Source of the DNA: Syntrophomonadaceae bacterium
Lineage (GTDB): Bacteria; Bacillota; Syntrophomonadia; Syntrophomonadales; Syntrophomonadaceae
DNA length: 8,448 nucleotides
NCBI GenBank assembly: GCA_030526885.1
Contig: JAUNBV010000066.1
Span: 1,881 to 10,328 of the forward strand
Reading direction: 5' to 3'
Shown: piece by piece, positions 1 through 6,140 of the stretch
Layout of the letters: every line of letters begins with the position of its first letter
Position numbering within the stretch: position 1 is the stretch's first letter
Notes under the pieces: model-generated
Databases searched by the model: none
What the model saw: the letters and a program-made list of their open reading frames with translations, nothing else
Told to the model about the DNA's origin: nothing
Position numbers and translations under genes: made by a program

Positions 1-51
1 GGCTTGAACCTGTAGCCGGTCAAGGGGAGGCGCAGGCTTTGGGGCTAAAAA

Positions 52-127
<76 letters not shown>

Positions 128-154
128 ATTTTTTATTGCGGCTTAACGGCGCTT

Positions 155-517
155 TTATGCTTCCGGCGGGGCGGCTTCCGGGAGCAGCTCCACGGCGTCG
201 CTCCAGAGGTTTTCCAGCCGATAGTATTCCCGCTGTTCGGGCAGGAACATATGAACGATGACCGAGCCGTAGTCCAGCACGATCCATTTGGCCTCTTCAT
301 AGCCCTCGCGCCGCAGCGGCTTCACTCCGGAATCTTCGGTGTATAGCTCTATGTTGTCACAGATACTGCGAAGCTGAATGCTGCTGCGCCCGCCGCATAT
401 CACGAAATAGTCCGCGATCACGGTGAGGGGGGTCAGCTCCAATATGCGCACATCCACGGCATGTTCTTCCGCCGCGGCCTGTCCTATCAGCATCGCCAGT
501 TGCAGTTCGCTGGTCAA
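155..517 (-). CDS. rsfS: Ribosome silencing factor RsfS (Iojap/YbeB family)
   Basis: RsfS binds ribosomal protein uL14 on the 50S subunit and blocks joining of the 30S subunit, lowering translation when nutrients are scarce. The 120-residue product has the family hallmarks: IADYFVI at residues 34-40, followed by a Gly/Ser-rich turn; EG at 71-72; W78 followed by the LDYG strand; the VHMF strand; and an R-x-YY-x-LE-x-LW motif near 96-105. Length is normal for the family. The start is a choice. An ATG at 521-523 lies only about 1 nt after the GGGAGG ribosome binding site, whereas the in-frame TTG at 515-517 lies 7 nt after it and gives the usual family N-terminus, so TTG is preferred. The gene follows yqeK after an 82-nt gap that carries a promoter candidate, and it precedes the tRNA-Ala gene. 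Confidence 0.93.
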   Translation of the reverse strand: MTSELQLAMLIGQAAAEEHAVDVRILELTPLTVIADYFVICGGRSSIQLRSICDNIELYTEDSGVKPLRREGYEEAKWIVLDYGSVIVHMFLPEQREYYRLENLWSDAVELLPEAAPPEA

Positions 518-559
518 AGGCATTCCTCCCGTTTCGGTTAACCTTTACACAATATCAGT

Positions 560-588
560 ATTATAGCGGAGTAATATGCAAAATGCCA
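560..588 (-). promoter_or_regulatory. Candidate sigma-A promoter for rsfS and tRNA-Ala
   Basis: On the minus strand a perfect TATAAT -10 box (plus positions 560-565) is preceded after exactly 17 bp by TGGCAT (583-588), a 3/6 match to the -35 consensus. It sits in the 82-nt yqeK-rsfS gap, which is AT-rich compared with the coding sequence. Transcription would begin near 553, giving a leader of about 35 nt. This is a pattern match only; the weak -35 lowers certainty. Confidence 0.45.
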
Positions 589-605
589 GAGGTTTTTATT
601 TTTAA

Positions 606-1196
606 TTATTCCCGCCCGCCGGAACCCAGTCGCGTCAGGTAGCAGTTGCGCACATGGACGGTGCGGGGATGGAGCAGGCGGCCGCGCCGCAGGCAGTATT
701 CAATGGTGCTGTCCAGCGCCGCCAGCATGGCCCGCTCCAGGTTTTCATGAGCGGCGCGAATGAGCAGTTGCTGCTGGGGATAGTGGCGGCCGGGCTCGAT
801 CATATCGGCTAGAAATATTATCTGATCCAGCGGGCTCATGTCCGGGGAACCCATGGTGTGATGCCGCACGGCGGAAAGCAGGCGGGCATCGGTGACGCCC
901 AGCTCGGTGGCCAGCAGATGCGCCCCTACCGGCGCGTGCAGCAAATCGGGCAGGGCTTCCTCCACCGGGTCGGTAAGCAGGCCCTGGGCGCGGGCAATGG
1001 ACAGCAGTTCCGCGTCGGGCATACCCTTGGCATAATCGTGCAGCAACCCGGCCCGCTCCGCCAGTTCTGGGTCCTGCCCATGGCCAAGGGCTAACTGCCG
1101 GGCGGTGGCGGCCACATTTAACGAATGCTGCCAGCGGTGCGCCGACAGCCGCCGGGACAGGATATCCGCGATGGCTTCAGGGGTGAGTTCGCTCAT
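606..1196 (-). CDS. yqeK: HD-domain Ap4A hydrolase YqeK
   Basis: YqeK-type HD proteins are symmetrical bis(5'-nucleosyl)-tetraphosphatases that split the alarmone Ap4A into two ADP with a metal-dependent HD site. The 196-residue product shows the metal ligands in order: H24 in RWQHS, the HD pair H53-D54 in LLHDYAK, H87 in LLHAPVGA, the HHT triplet at 112-114, and D131 in LADMIEPGR, a YqeK signature. Length is typical. A longer frame begins at an ATG at 1223, inside nadD, but it has no convincing ribosome binding site. The ATG at 1196 lies 4 nt after the nadD stop and follows GGGAG (about 12 nt upstream), and the protein then starts where the family does. The close spacing suggests translational coupling with nadD. 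The nadD-yqeK pairing is common in Firmicutes and supports both calls. Confidence 0.93.
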   Translation of the reverse strand: MSELTPEAIADILSRRLSAHRWQHSLNVAATARQLALGHGQDPELAERAGLLHDYAKGMPDAELLSIARAQGLLTDPVEEALPDLLHAPVGAHLLATELGVTDARLLSAVRHHTMGSPDMSPLDQIIFLADMIEPGRHYPQQQLLIRAAHENLERAMLAALDSTIEYCLRRGRLLHPRTVHVRNCYLTRLGSGGRE

Positions 1197-1200
1197 GGTT

Positions 1201-1818
1201 TTATTGCTCTCCCATCGGGGCATATAATTTTTCTTTTTCGATATACTTGAGCACCGGCTCCGGCAACATGTGCTCCACCGGCTGCCGGTCTTTTATTCTC
1301 CGGCGGATGGCGGCGGATGAAATGTCGATGGGCGGTATGTCCACCAACAGGCAGCGCCGCTTCAGGCATTCGTCCAGTTCGGGGCTAAAGCCTTGCGGCC
1401 AACAATGCTCGCTGCCCGGACGGTTGACCACTGCCATCCAGCACATGGAAAGCAAGCGCAGCGGCTCTTTCCAGGTATTCAACCCCTGCAGGGAATCCGC
1501 ACCCACGATAAAGTATAAGTCCTGCTCGGGTTCCTGTCGCAACAACAGTTCCACCGTATCCACGCTGTATATTATGCCGGGCCGCTCAAGCTCAATGGCG
1601 GTGGAGACGAAATCCGGGCGGCCGCCGATGGCGAGCTCTACCATGTGCAGGCGCTGCAATACGTCGGTCATATCGTCCCGGTTCTTGTGCGGAGGATTGG
1701 GGTTGGGAATAAACAACACCTTGTCCAGCGCCAAAGCTTGCCGCACCGCCGAGGCTATAGCCAAATGCCCGTTATGGATGGGATCAAAGCTGCCGCCCAT
1801 AATGCCGGTTTTCTGCAC
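1201..1818 (-). CDS. nadD: Nicotinate-nucleotide adenylyltransferase NadD
   Basis: NadD transfers AMP from ATP to nicotinate mononucleotide, giving deamido-NAD and pyrophosphate, in the shared late route to NAD. The 205-residue protein has the nucleotidyltransferase signature GGSFDPIHNGH at residues 8-18 (the HxGH-type site), the FIVGADS strand-loop in the middle, and an ISSAAIR segment at 166-172 matching the C-terminal ISSTxIR motif. Length is normal. The start is GTG (plus 1816-1818); the next methionine, M7, lies inside the first beta strand and would truncate it. The ribosome binding site before the GTG is weak (a GAGACGA stretch). The gene leads the minus-strand run nadD-yqeK and is divergent from the cysteine-rich gene starting at 1959, with a 140-nt intergenic region that carries two promoter candidates. 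Confidence 0.96.
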   Translation of the reverse strand: MQKTGIMGGSFDPIHNGHLAIASAVRQALALDKVLFIPNPNPPHKNRDDMTDVLQRLHMVELAIGGRPDFVSTAIELERPGIIYSVDTVELLLRQEPEQDLYFIVGADSLQGLNTWKEPLRLLSMCWMAVVNRPGSEHCWPQGFSPELDECLKRRCLLVDIPPIDISSAAIRRRIKDRQPVEHMLPEPVLKYIEKEKLYAPMGEQ

Positions 1819-1860
1819 TTAAAAATCGTCTCGCTTTCCGCGGTGTTTTTGGGTGTTCTA

Positions 1861-1889
1861 AGTTTACCCATTATTTCATCCGAATGCAA
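1861..1889 (-). promoter_or_regulatory. Candidate promoter for nadD-yqeK
   Basis: On the minus strand TTGCAT (plus 1884-1889) is followed after 17 bp by TAAACT (plus 1861-1866), a 3/6 and 4/6 match to the sigma-A boxes. Transcription would start near 1854, about 36 nt before the nadD GTG. Its -35 box lies in one half of the 12-bp palindrome at 1885-1896. Confidence 0.4.
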
Positions 1890-1896
1890 TATTGCA
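1885..1896. promoter_or_regulatory. 12-bp perfect palindrome between divergent promoters
   Basis: TGCAATATTGCA is a perfect dyad in the nadD/1959 intergenic region. Its two halves supply most of the -35 boxes of the two back-to-back promoter candidates, TTGCAT leftward and TTGCAG rightward. It could be an operator for a dimeric regulator controlling both directions, or just a consequence of two similar -35 boxes facing away from each other. No regulator gene lies next to it. Confidence 0.3.
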
Positions 1897-1920
1897 GCGC
1901 CGCCGGAAATGAAGTATGCT
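1892..1920 (+). promoter_or_regulatory. Candidate promoter for the YkgJ-like gene
   Basis: TTGCAG (1892-1897) and TATGCT (1915-1920) are separated by exactly 17 bp, matching the sigma-A boxes at 3/6 and 4/6. Transcription would begin near 1927, leaving about 32 nt of leader that contains the AAGGAG ribosome binding site. Confidence 0.4.
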
Positions 1921-1958
1921 GTTGCTCTAAGGCAAATTTCTCTTTAAGGAGTGCTCCC

Positions 1959-2576
1959 ATGACAAATATCGCCCTGACCTTCTATAATCAGGGTCTGCGC
2001 AGTTATATTGAAGTGGATTTGTGTGCGCGCTGCCCGCGGCAGGACGATAAGGGCTGCTGCGGTTTTTACTCGCCGGTGTTTTACTACAGCGACCTGGCCT
2101 GGCTGCTGCTGCACGATAAGGAACTGGTGCGGGAGATTTTTGCGCTGGAACGCCTCACGGTGCTGGACGCATCGGTGACGCTGAATCAGTTGATCGACGG
2201 CGCTTCATATCGTTGCCGTTTCCACCGGCTGGAAGGCGGCTGCCGCCTGCCCCAGCATTTGCGGGAATCGGTGTGCCGCCATTTCGTATGCTCCGGCATC
2301 GGCTGGCAGCGGGAGCCGGAACTGGCCGATTGGGCGGTTTTCTTTGACCGGCTGGCCGATTACGAGATCGCGGTGAACGCGCGCATGGCGGCGCGGATAG
2401 AAGCGCGGGGGCTGAGCCTGCGCGAACCGTTGCAGCGGGAAGCCATCTTTGCGCTGCTGCCGGACATCTACGCGGAGGAAACGGCGGCTGAGCCGGATTT
2501 CTTCCGTATGGTCCCGGCGGTGCGGCGTCATACCCTGGCCCGTGAACTCACTTTTGCGGAAACGTGGAAACTATGA
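1959..2576 (+). CDS. Cysteine-rich YkgJ-like metal or Fe-S binding protein
   Basis: I do not know a defined function for this 205-residue soluble protein. Its eight clustered cysteines resemble the YkgJ (zinc or iron-sulfur chelating) family: C22-x2-C25, the pair C33-C34 followed by GFYSP, then C86-R-F-H, C95 followed by RLP, C106-R-H-F and C111. The order CxxC, CC, C, GC, CR-x-F-x-C is the family pattern, so a bound Fe-S cluster or zinc is inferred. The C-terminal half is helical-looking, Arg/Glu/Ala-rich and has no recognisable motif. The ATG at 1959 is chosen because AAGGAG at 1946-1951 sits 7 nt before it; a longer open frame upstream covers the promoter region and has no binding site. 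It stands alone, divergent from nadD and 107 nt before the cysteine synthase-like gene. Confidence 0.75.
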   Translation: MTNIALTFYNQGLRSYIEVDLCARCPRQDDKGCCGFYSPVFYYSDLAWLLLHDKELVREIFALERLTVLDASVTLNQLIDGASYRCRFHRLEGGCRLPQHLRESVCRHFVCSGIGWQREPELADWAVFFDRLADYEIAVNARMAARIEARGLSLREPLQREAIFALLPDIYAEETAAEPDFFRMVPAVRRHTLARELTFAETWKL

Positions 2577-2606
2577 TTGTACCAATCGAGCACAATGTAT
2601 TATAAT
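2577..2606 (+). promoter_or_regulatory. Candidate promoter for the cysteine synthase-like gene
   Basis: A perfect TATAAT (2601-2606) lies in the 107-nt gap, with TTGTAC (2577-2582) 18 bp upstream as a weak -35. Transcription would begin near 2613, leaving a leader of about 70 nt that includes a terminator-like hairpin. The -10 box is strong and the -35 box poor. Confidence 0.45.
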
Positions 2607-2626
2607 GTTAGCTGCGATGAGTCATT

Positions 2627-2666
2627 TGCGCCGGCAGACTGAAAATACCGACGCATATATTTTTTT
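2627..2666 (+). terminator. Terminator-like hairpin in the leader of the cysteine synthase-like gene
   Basis: TGCGcCGG (2627-2634) can pair with CCGaCGCA (2648-2655), seven base pairs around one mismatch with a 13-nt loop, followed by TATAT and six T residues (2661-2666). It may end transcripts of the upstream cysteine-rich gene. Because a promoter candidate lies before it, it may instead attenuate the downstream gene. The mismatch and large loop make it weak. I recognise no S-box or T-box motif. Confidence 0.35.
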
Positions 2667-2683
2667 AAAAAGGAGAGTTTTTG

Positions 2684-3721
2684 ATGCCAGATTGGAGCCG
2701 AAACCAAAGGATACTGGATCATGTAAACGAAACGGTAGGGCTGACCCCGATGCTGCGCCTGAATAAGCTGGGCAAGGATGTGAAGCCGGAAATCTGCGCC
2801 AAGCTGGAATACACCAATCCCAGCGGCAGCCTGAAGGACCGCATCGCCGCCGCTATCGTGGAACGGGCTCAGGCGGACGGGCGCTTGAAGCCGGGCATGA
2901 TTTTGCTGGAGGGCACTACCGGCAACACCGGCATTTCCACCTCTATGGTGGGCGCGGCCTACGGTTACCGGGTCATCATCGTCATGCCGCAGGGCATGAG
3001 CGATGAGCGCAAAAAGACCATAGCCGCCTACGGCGCCGACCTTGTGCTGACTCCGGGCGGTGAAACCGATGTGGATTTGGTGCTGGAGGAAGTGGAGCGC
3101 ATCAAGGCCGAGTACGGCGATTTGATTTTTGAGATCGGCCAGTTTTACCGGCAGGAAAACCTGCTGGCCCATTACGAGAATACGGGGCCGGAGATATGGG
3201 ACCAGACCGGCGGGGAGATCGACGCCTTCGTCATGTGCCAGGGAACCGGCGGCACCGTCACCGGCACCGCCCGTTTCCTCAAGGAAAAGAACCCCAATTT
3301 AAAGGTATATATTTCCGAGCCGGCGGAATCCCCCATCCTGGCTTACGGCAAGATCGGCCGCCATATGGTGCAGGGCATCGCCGACGGCCTGATCCCCGAG
3401 GTGCTGGACCTGCAATATGTGGACGGGGTGATATTGGTGCCTTCCACCGACTGCATATCCGTGGCCAAGCGCATGGCCCGCGAAGAGGGCGTGTTCTGCG
3501 GCATCAGCTCCGGCTGCAACGTGGGCGCGGCGCTGAAACTGGCTGCGCTGCACCCTGAGTATACGCGTATCGTGACCATGGTCAACGATAATGGCCTGCG
3601 CTATCTGTCCACCCCGCTGTGTGACAGCTATCCCGACCGCCACCTGCTGGAACGCGAGTACCACTTAAGCCCCGAGGATAAGCAGAAGCTGGCTCAATAT
3701 AAACTGGAGATAGTCGATTAA
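2684..3721 (+). CDS. PLP-dependent cysteine synthase family protein (CysK/CBS-like)
   Basis: Fold-type II PLP enzymes of this family replace the beta substituent of O-acetylserine, serine or phosphoserine with a thiol, typically making cysteine from sulfide in the cytoplasm. The 345-residue protein shows the family core in order: NPSGSLKDR with the PLP lysine K51; EGTTGNTG at 76-83, the substrate-binding loop; MSDERKK and AYGA, followed by LTPGG; the AHYENTGPEIW region near 162-172; GTGGT at 187-191, the phosphate-binding loop; and GISSG at 273-277, whose Ser contacts the pyridine nitrogen. Length suits CysK or a CBS core without regulatory domains. The ATG at 2684 is 8 nt after AGGAG; a TTG at 2681 is closer and less likely. 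Oddly, the loop reads EGTTGNTG rather than the near-universal PTSGNTG, so exact substrates are uncertain and I give no gene symbol. Confidence 0.88.
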   Translation: MPDWSRNQRILDHVNETVGLTPMLRLNKLGKDVKPEICAKLEYTNPSGSLKDRIAAAIVERAQADGRLKPGMILLEGTTGNTGISTSMVGAAYGYRVIIVMPQGMSDERKKTIAAYGADLVLTPGGETDVDLVLEEVERIKAEYGDLIFEIGQFYRQENLLAHYENTGPEIWDQTGGEIDAFVMCQGTGGTVTGTARFLKEKNPNLKVYISEPAESPILAYGKIGRHMVQGIADGLIPEVLDLQYVDGVILVPSTDCISVAKRMAREEGVFCGISSGCNVGAALKLAALHPEYTRIVTMVNDNGLRYLSTPLCDSYPDRHLLEREYHLSPEDKQKLAQYKLEIVD

Positions 3722-3737
3722 ATGACCCACCGTCATT
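3721..3737 (+). terminator. Small hairpin at the stop of the cysteine synthase-like gene
   Basis: AATGAC (3721-3726) pairs perfectly with GTCATT (3732-3737) around a 5-nt loop, starting on the last base of the stop codon. The tail is T-rich but has no run of Ts, so on its own it is a poor intrinsic terminator. It may protect the 3' end or work with the next hairpin. Confidence 0.2.
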
Positions 3738-3774
3738 GATTGTTTGCATTTAGGTAAACACCCCTCCCTGCGAA

Positions 3775-3800
3775 GGCTTTGCGTCATCAAGGCCATTTTA
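3775..3800 (+). terminator. Candidate terminator before the DUF1538 operon
   Basis: GGCTTTG (3775-3781) pairs with CAAGGCC (3788-3794), seven pairs including one G-U, around a 6-nt loop, followed by ATTTTA. It would separate the cysteine synthase-like gene from the DUF1538 operon, although it lies only about 5 nt before the GAGGAG ribosome binding site of the next gene. I found no convincing sigma-A promoter in this 98-nt gap, so the operon may depend on read-through or on a different sigma factor. Confidence 0.3.
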
Positions 3801-3819
3801 CATCGAGGAGTTATAAATA

Positions 3820-5349
3820 TTGAAAAAAGAACTGTGGTTAAAACTCAAAGAAGCTTTAGGCTCCGTGTTGCCGATAGCGATCATCGTGATCTTGCTGTGC
3901 CTTACTATAGCGCCGTTGCCGGTGGGTACCGTGGGCCTGTTTTTAGTGGGCACGGTAATGCTGATCCTGGGCATGGGATTGTTCAGCCTGGGAGCCGATA
4001 TGGCGATGATGCCGATGGGCGAGCGCATCGGCGCACAACTGTCCAAATCCGGCAAAATCGTTTTTCTGGCGGTGGCGGCCTTCATCATGGGCGCTCTCAT
4101 CACGGTGGCGGAGCCCGACCTGCAGGTGCTGGCGCGACAGGTGCCCACCGTCCCGAACGCGGTGCTTATATTGTCGGTGGCGCTGGGCGTGGGTATATTT
4201 CTGGTCATCGCCCTGCTGCGCATCCTGTGGAAGCTGCGCCTGTCATGGCTGCTGATATTCCTTTACAGCATCGTGTTTATCGTGGCGGCATTTGTGCCCG
4301 GCGATTTTTTGGCGGTGGCCTTTGACTCCGGCGGGGTGACTACCGGGCCTATCACGGTGCCTTTTATCCTGGCCTTGGGCATCGGTATCGCGGCGGTGCG
4401 CGGCGGGCGCAGCTCGCGGGACGACAGCTTTGGCCTGGTGGCGTTATGCTCTATCGGCCCCATTCTGGCCGTGATGATAATGGGTATTTTTTATAATCCG
4501 GCGGCGGGCGCGGCCGAGCCTGCGGCGGCGGTAGAAATACAGGGCGTCGCCATGCTGTTGCATCTTTTCCTGCAAGGGCTTCCGCTGTTTGCCAAAGAGG
4601 TGGGTATCGCGCTGCTGCCCATCGTGGGGTTCTTTATCTTCTTTCAAGTGTTTTTTTTGAACCTGCCGCGGCAGATGATGAAGCGCATGACGGTAGGTAT
4701 CGTATATACTTACCTGGGACTGGTGCTGTTTCTCACCGGCGTAAATGTCGGCTTTATGCCGGCGGGCAATGAACTGGGCGCCACCATCGCCGCGCTGCCG
4801 CATAATTGGGTGCTGATCCCGCTGGGGATGGTCATCGGCTTCTTCGTGGTAATGGCCGAACCCGCCGTACACGTGCTGAATAAGCAGGTAGAGGAAATCT
4901 CCGTGGGCGCGATTTCCCGTCAGGCCATGCTCTACAGCCTGGCCATCGGGGTGGCGATATCGCTGGGCCTGGCTATGATACGGGTGCTCACCGGCATCCC
5001 CATCCTGTATCTGTTGCTGCCGGGCTACGTTTTAGCCATCGCTTTAAGCTTCGCGGTGCCCAGAATCTTTACCGCTATCGCTTTCGACTCCGGCGGGGTG
5101 GCTTCCGGGCCGATGACAGCGACCTTTTTGCTGCCCTTTGCCATGGGCGCCTGTGAGGCCTTGGGGGGCAATGTGATGACCGATGCCTTCGGGGTGGTGG
5201 CGATGGTGGCCATGACGCCCCTTTTGACCATTCAATTGCTGGGTCTGGTGTACGCGATAAAGATGCGCAAGCTGGCGGAGGTTCAGCCGCTGCCGGCAAT
5301 GACCGCAGAGGAAGAAGAGCTCATTATCGACTTTGCCGATGAGGAATAA
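3820..5349 (+). CDS. DUF1538 family polytopic membrane protein, internally duplicated
   Basis: This 509-residue, very hydrophobic protein has many membrane segments and matches what I know of the DUF1538 family; its substrate is unknown to me. It is built from two homologous halves. AEP at 97-99 and FDSGGVTTGP from 168 recur as AEP at 346-348 and FDSGGVASGP from 422, so each motif repeats about 250 residues later. Each FDSGG motif is followed by a D-x-FG-x-VA segment. Paired acidic and glycine-rich loops in two repeats are typical of secondary transporters with pseudo-twofold symmetry, so ion or solute transport is inferred. The C-terminal tail, about 20 residues, is strongly acidic and cytoplasmic-looking. 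The start is TTG, 9 nt after GAGGAG (3805-3810). The first P-II-like gene follows after 30 nt, suggesting a nucleotide-sensing partner. Confidence 0.87.
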   Translation: MKKELWLKLKEALGSVLPIAIIVILLCLTIAPLPVGTVGLFLVGTVMLILGMGLFSLGADMAMMPMGERIGAQLSKSGKIVFLAVAAFIMGALITVAEPDLQVLARQVPTVPNAVLILSVALGVGIFLVIALLRILWKLRLSWLLIFLYSIVFIVAAFVPGDFLAVAFDSGGVTTGPITVPFILALGIGIAAVRGGRSSRDDSFGLVALCSIGPILAVMIMGIFYNPAAGAAEPAAAVEIQGVAMLLHLFLQGLPLFAKEVGIALLPIVGFFIFFQVFFLNLPRQMMKRMTVGIVYTYLGLVLFLTGVNVGFMPAGNELGATIAALPHNWVLIPLGMVIGFFVVMAEPAVHVLNKQVEEISVGAISRQAMLYSLAIGVAISLGLAMIRVLTGIPILYLLLPGYVLAIALSFAVPRIFTAIAFDSGGVASGPMTATFLLPFAMGACEALGGNVMTDAFGVVAMVAMTPLLTIQLLGLVYAIKMRKLAEVQPLPAMTAEEEELIIDFADEE

Positions 5350-5379
5350 GTTTTTTAACATCAAGGGAGGAAGAAAAAC

Positions 5380-5748
5380 ATGCCGGAAAACGCTGAGGCT
5401 CCCAAGCGCATCAAGCTTATGATAAGCATTGTGGAGCGCAACCGGGGGCAGGAAGTAATTGATTTCTGCCGGATGCGCCAAGCGCACTTTCATCTTCTCT
5501 GCCGCGGCTACGGGACTGCGGATTCGGAGCTACAGAATCTGCTGGGCCTGGGCACCAGGGAAAAGGACGTGGTATTGAGCGTGGTGCGGGAGGAAGAACT
5601 GGAACCGCTGCTGGAAGGCCTGCGCCAACGGCTGCAATTGAACCAGGCCGGCCGCGGCATCGCCTTCACCATCCCCATCGGCAGCGTATGCGGCCATGCC
5701 GCGCTGGCGCAGCTGGCGGGACGGATGGCGGCAGCAGCGCCCCAATGA
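5380..5748 (+). CDS. P-II-like signalling protein, first paralogue
   Basis: A 122-residue protein with the P-II (GlnB-like) fold pattern: beta strand (KLMISIVERN), helix, RGYG at 42-45, a short T-loop region, strand EKDVVLSVV at 61-69, helix, GRG at 91-93 in the nucleotide-binding B-loop, and strand FTIPIGSVCG. P-II proteins form trimers that bind ATP/ADP in the clefts between subunits and contact partners through the T-loop. The segment corresponding to the T-loop is several residues shorter than in GlnB and lacks the Tyr uridylylation region. The first strand begins near residue 10 and the C-terminus is Ala-rich. This copy differs strongly from the second one and has the more divergent sequence. 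GGGAGG (5365-5370) lies 9 nt before the ATG. It sits between the DUF1538 gene (30 nt) and the second P-II gene (43 nt), so co-transcription is likely. Confidence 0.82.
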   Translation: MPENAEAPKRIKLMISIVERNRGQEVIDFCRMRQAHFHLLCRGYGTADSELQNLLGLGTREKDVVLSVVREEELEPLLEGLRQRLQLNQAGRGIAFTIPIGSVCGHAALAQLAGRMAAAAPQ

Positions 5749-5791
5749 CAGACATGGCCAAAACCATAATTAAGCGTTAAAGGAGTACGAC

Positions 5792-6130
5792 ATGGACAAT
5801 TACCGCGAGTTTGACTTAATCCTGACCATCGTAAACTTCGGTTATGCCAGCCAGGTAATGGAGGCGGCCAAGGAGGCCGGGGCTCATGGCGGAACGGTGC
5901 TTAATGCACGCGGCACCGGCATCCGCGAAGCGGAGAAGTATCTGGGGCTGGCTATCCAGCCGGAAAAAGAAGTGGTGCTCATCCTGGTGCGGCGCAGCGA
6001 TCGGCAGCAGATTATGCAGGCCATCAGCAAGGGCGCAGGCCTGAACACCAAGGGCCGGGGCCTGTCGTTTTCGTTGCCGGTAGACGATGTGGTCGGCGTG
6101 GTACACCTGATGCAGGAACACTCGGAATAG
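5792..6130 (+). CDS. P-II family signalling protein, second paralogue
   Basis: A 112-residue protein, the same length as E. coli GlnB, with a clearer P-II pattern: GAHGGTVLNARGTG at 30-43, equivalent to the region entering the T-loop; PEKEVVLILV at 57-66; NTKGRG at 85-90 in the B-loop, with K87 and R89 as likely phosphate contacts; and the FSLPVDDVVGV strand. The T-loop between RGTG and PEKE is about six residues shorter than in GlnB and has no YRGAEY uridylylation motif, although a Tyr occurs at 50. Regulation by GlnD-type uridylylation is therefore unlikely; response to ATP/ADP or another nucleotide is inferred. AAAGGAG ends 6 nt before the ATG. It is probably the last tightly linked gene of the DUF1538 operon; popT follows after 117 nt. 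The two P-II copies could form separate trimers or a mixed one. Confidence 0.88.
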   Translation: MDNYREFDLILTIVNFGYASQVMEAAKEAGAHGGTVLNARGTGIREAEKYLGLAIQPEKEVVLILVRRSDRQQIMQAISKGAGLNTKGRGLSFSLPVDDVVGVVHLMQEHSE

Positions 6131-6140
6131 GATTCTAGGC

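Noticed and set aside
1..51. An attachment site or terminator downstream of tRNA-Ala
   Set aside because: There is no clear hairpin with a T-run, and no repeat of the tRNA 3' end in the window. The sequence is too short to judge.
1197..1223. A longer yqeK start at the ATG at 1223, overlapping nadD by 23 bp
   Set aside because: There is no ribosome binding site before it, and the added nine residues are not family-like. The ATG at 1196 fits better.
1247..1822. A 191-codon plus-strand open frame opposite nadD
   Set aside because: Its composition (Ser, Cys, Met and Arg rich) is that of an antisense shadow. nadD on the other strand has clear catalytic motifs.
2600..3172. A 190-codon minus-strand open frame opposite the cysteine synthase-like gene
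   Set aside because: It covers the promoter and start of a well-supported gene and shows no recognisable motifs or ribosome binding site.
3744..4325. A 193-codon plus-strand frame overlapping the DUF1538 start
   Set aside because: It is Gly/Arg/His-rich out-of-frame translation of the DUF1538 gene. The DUF1538 frame has the ribosome binding site and membrane pattern.
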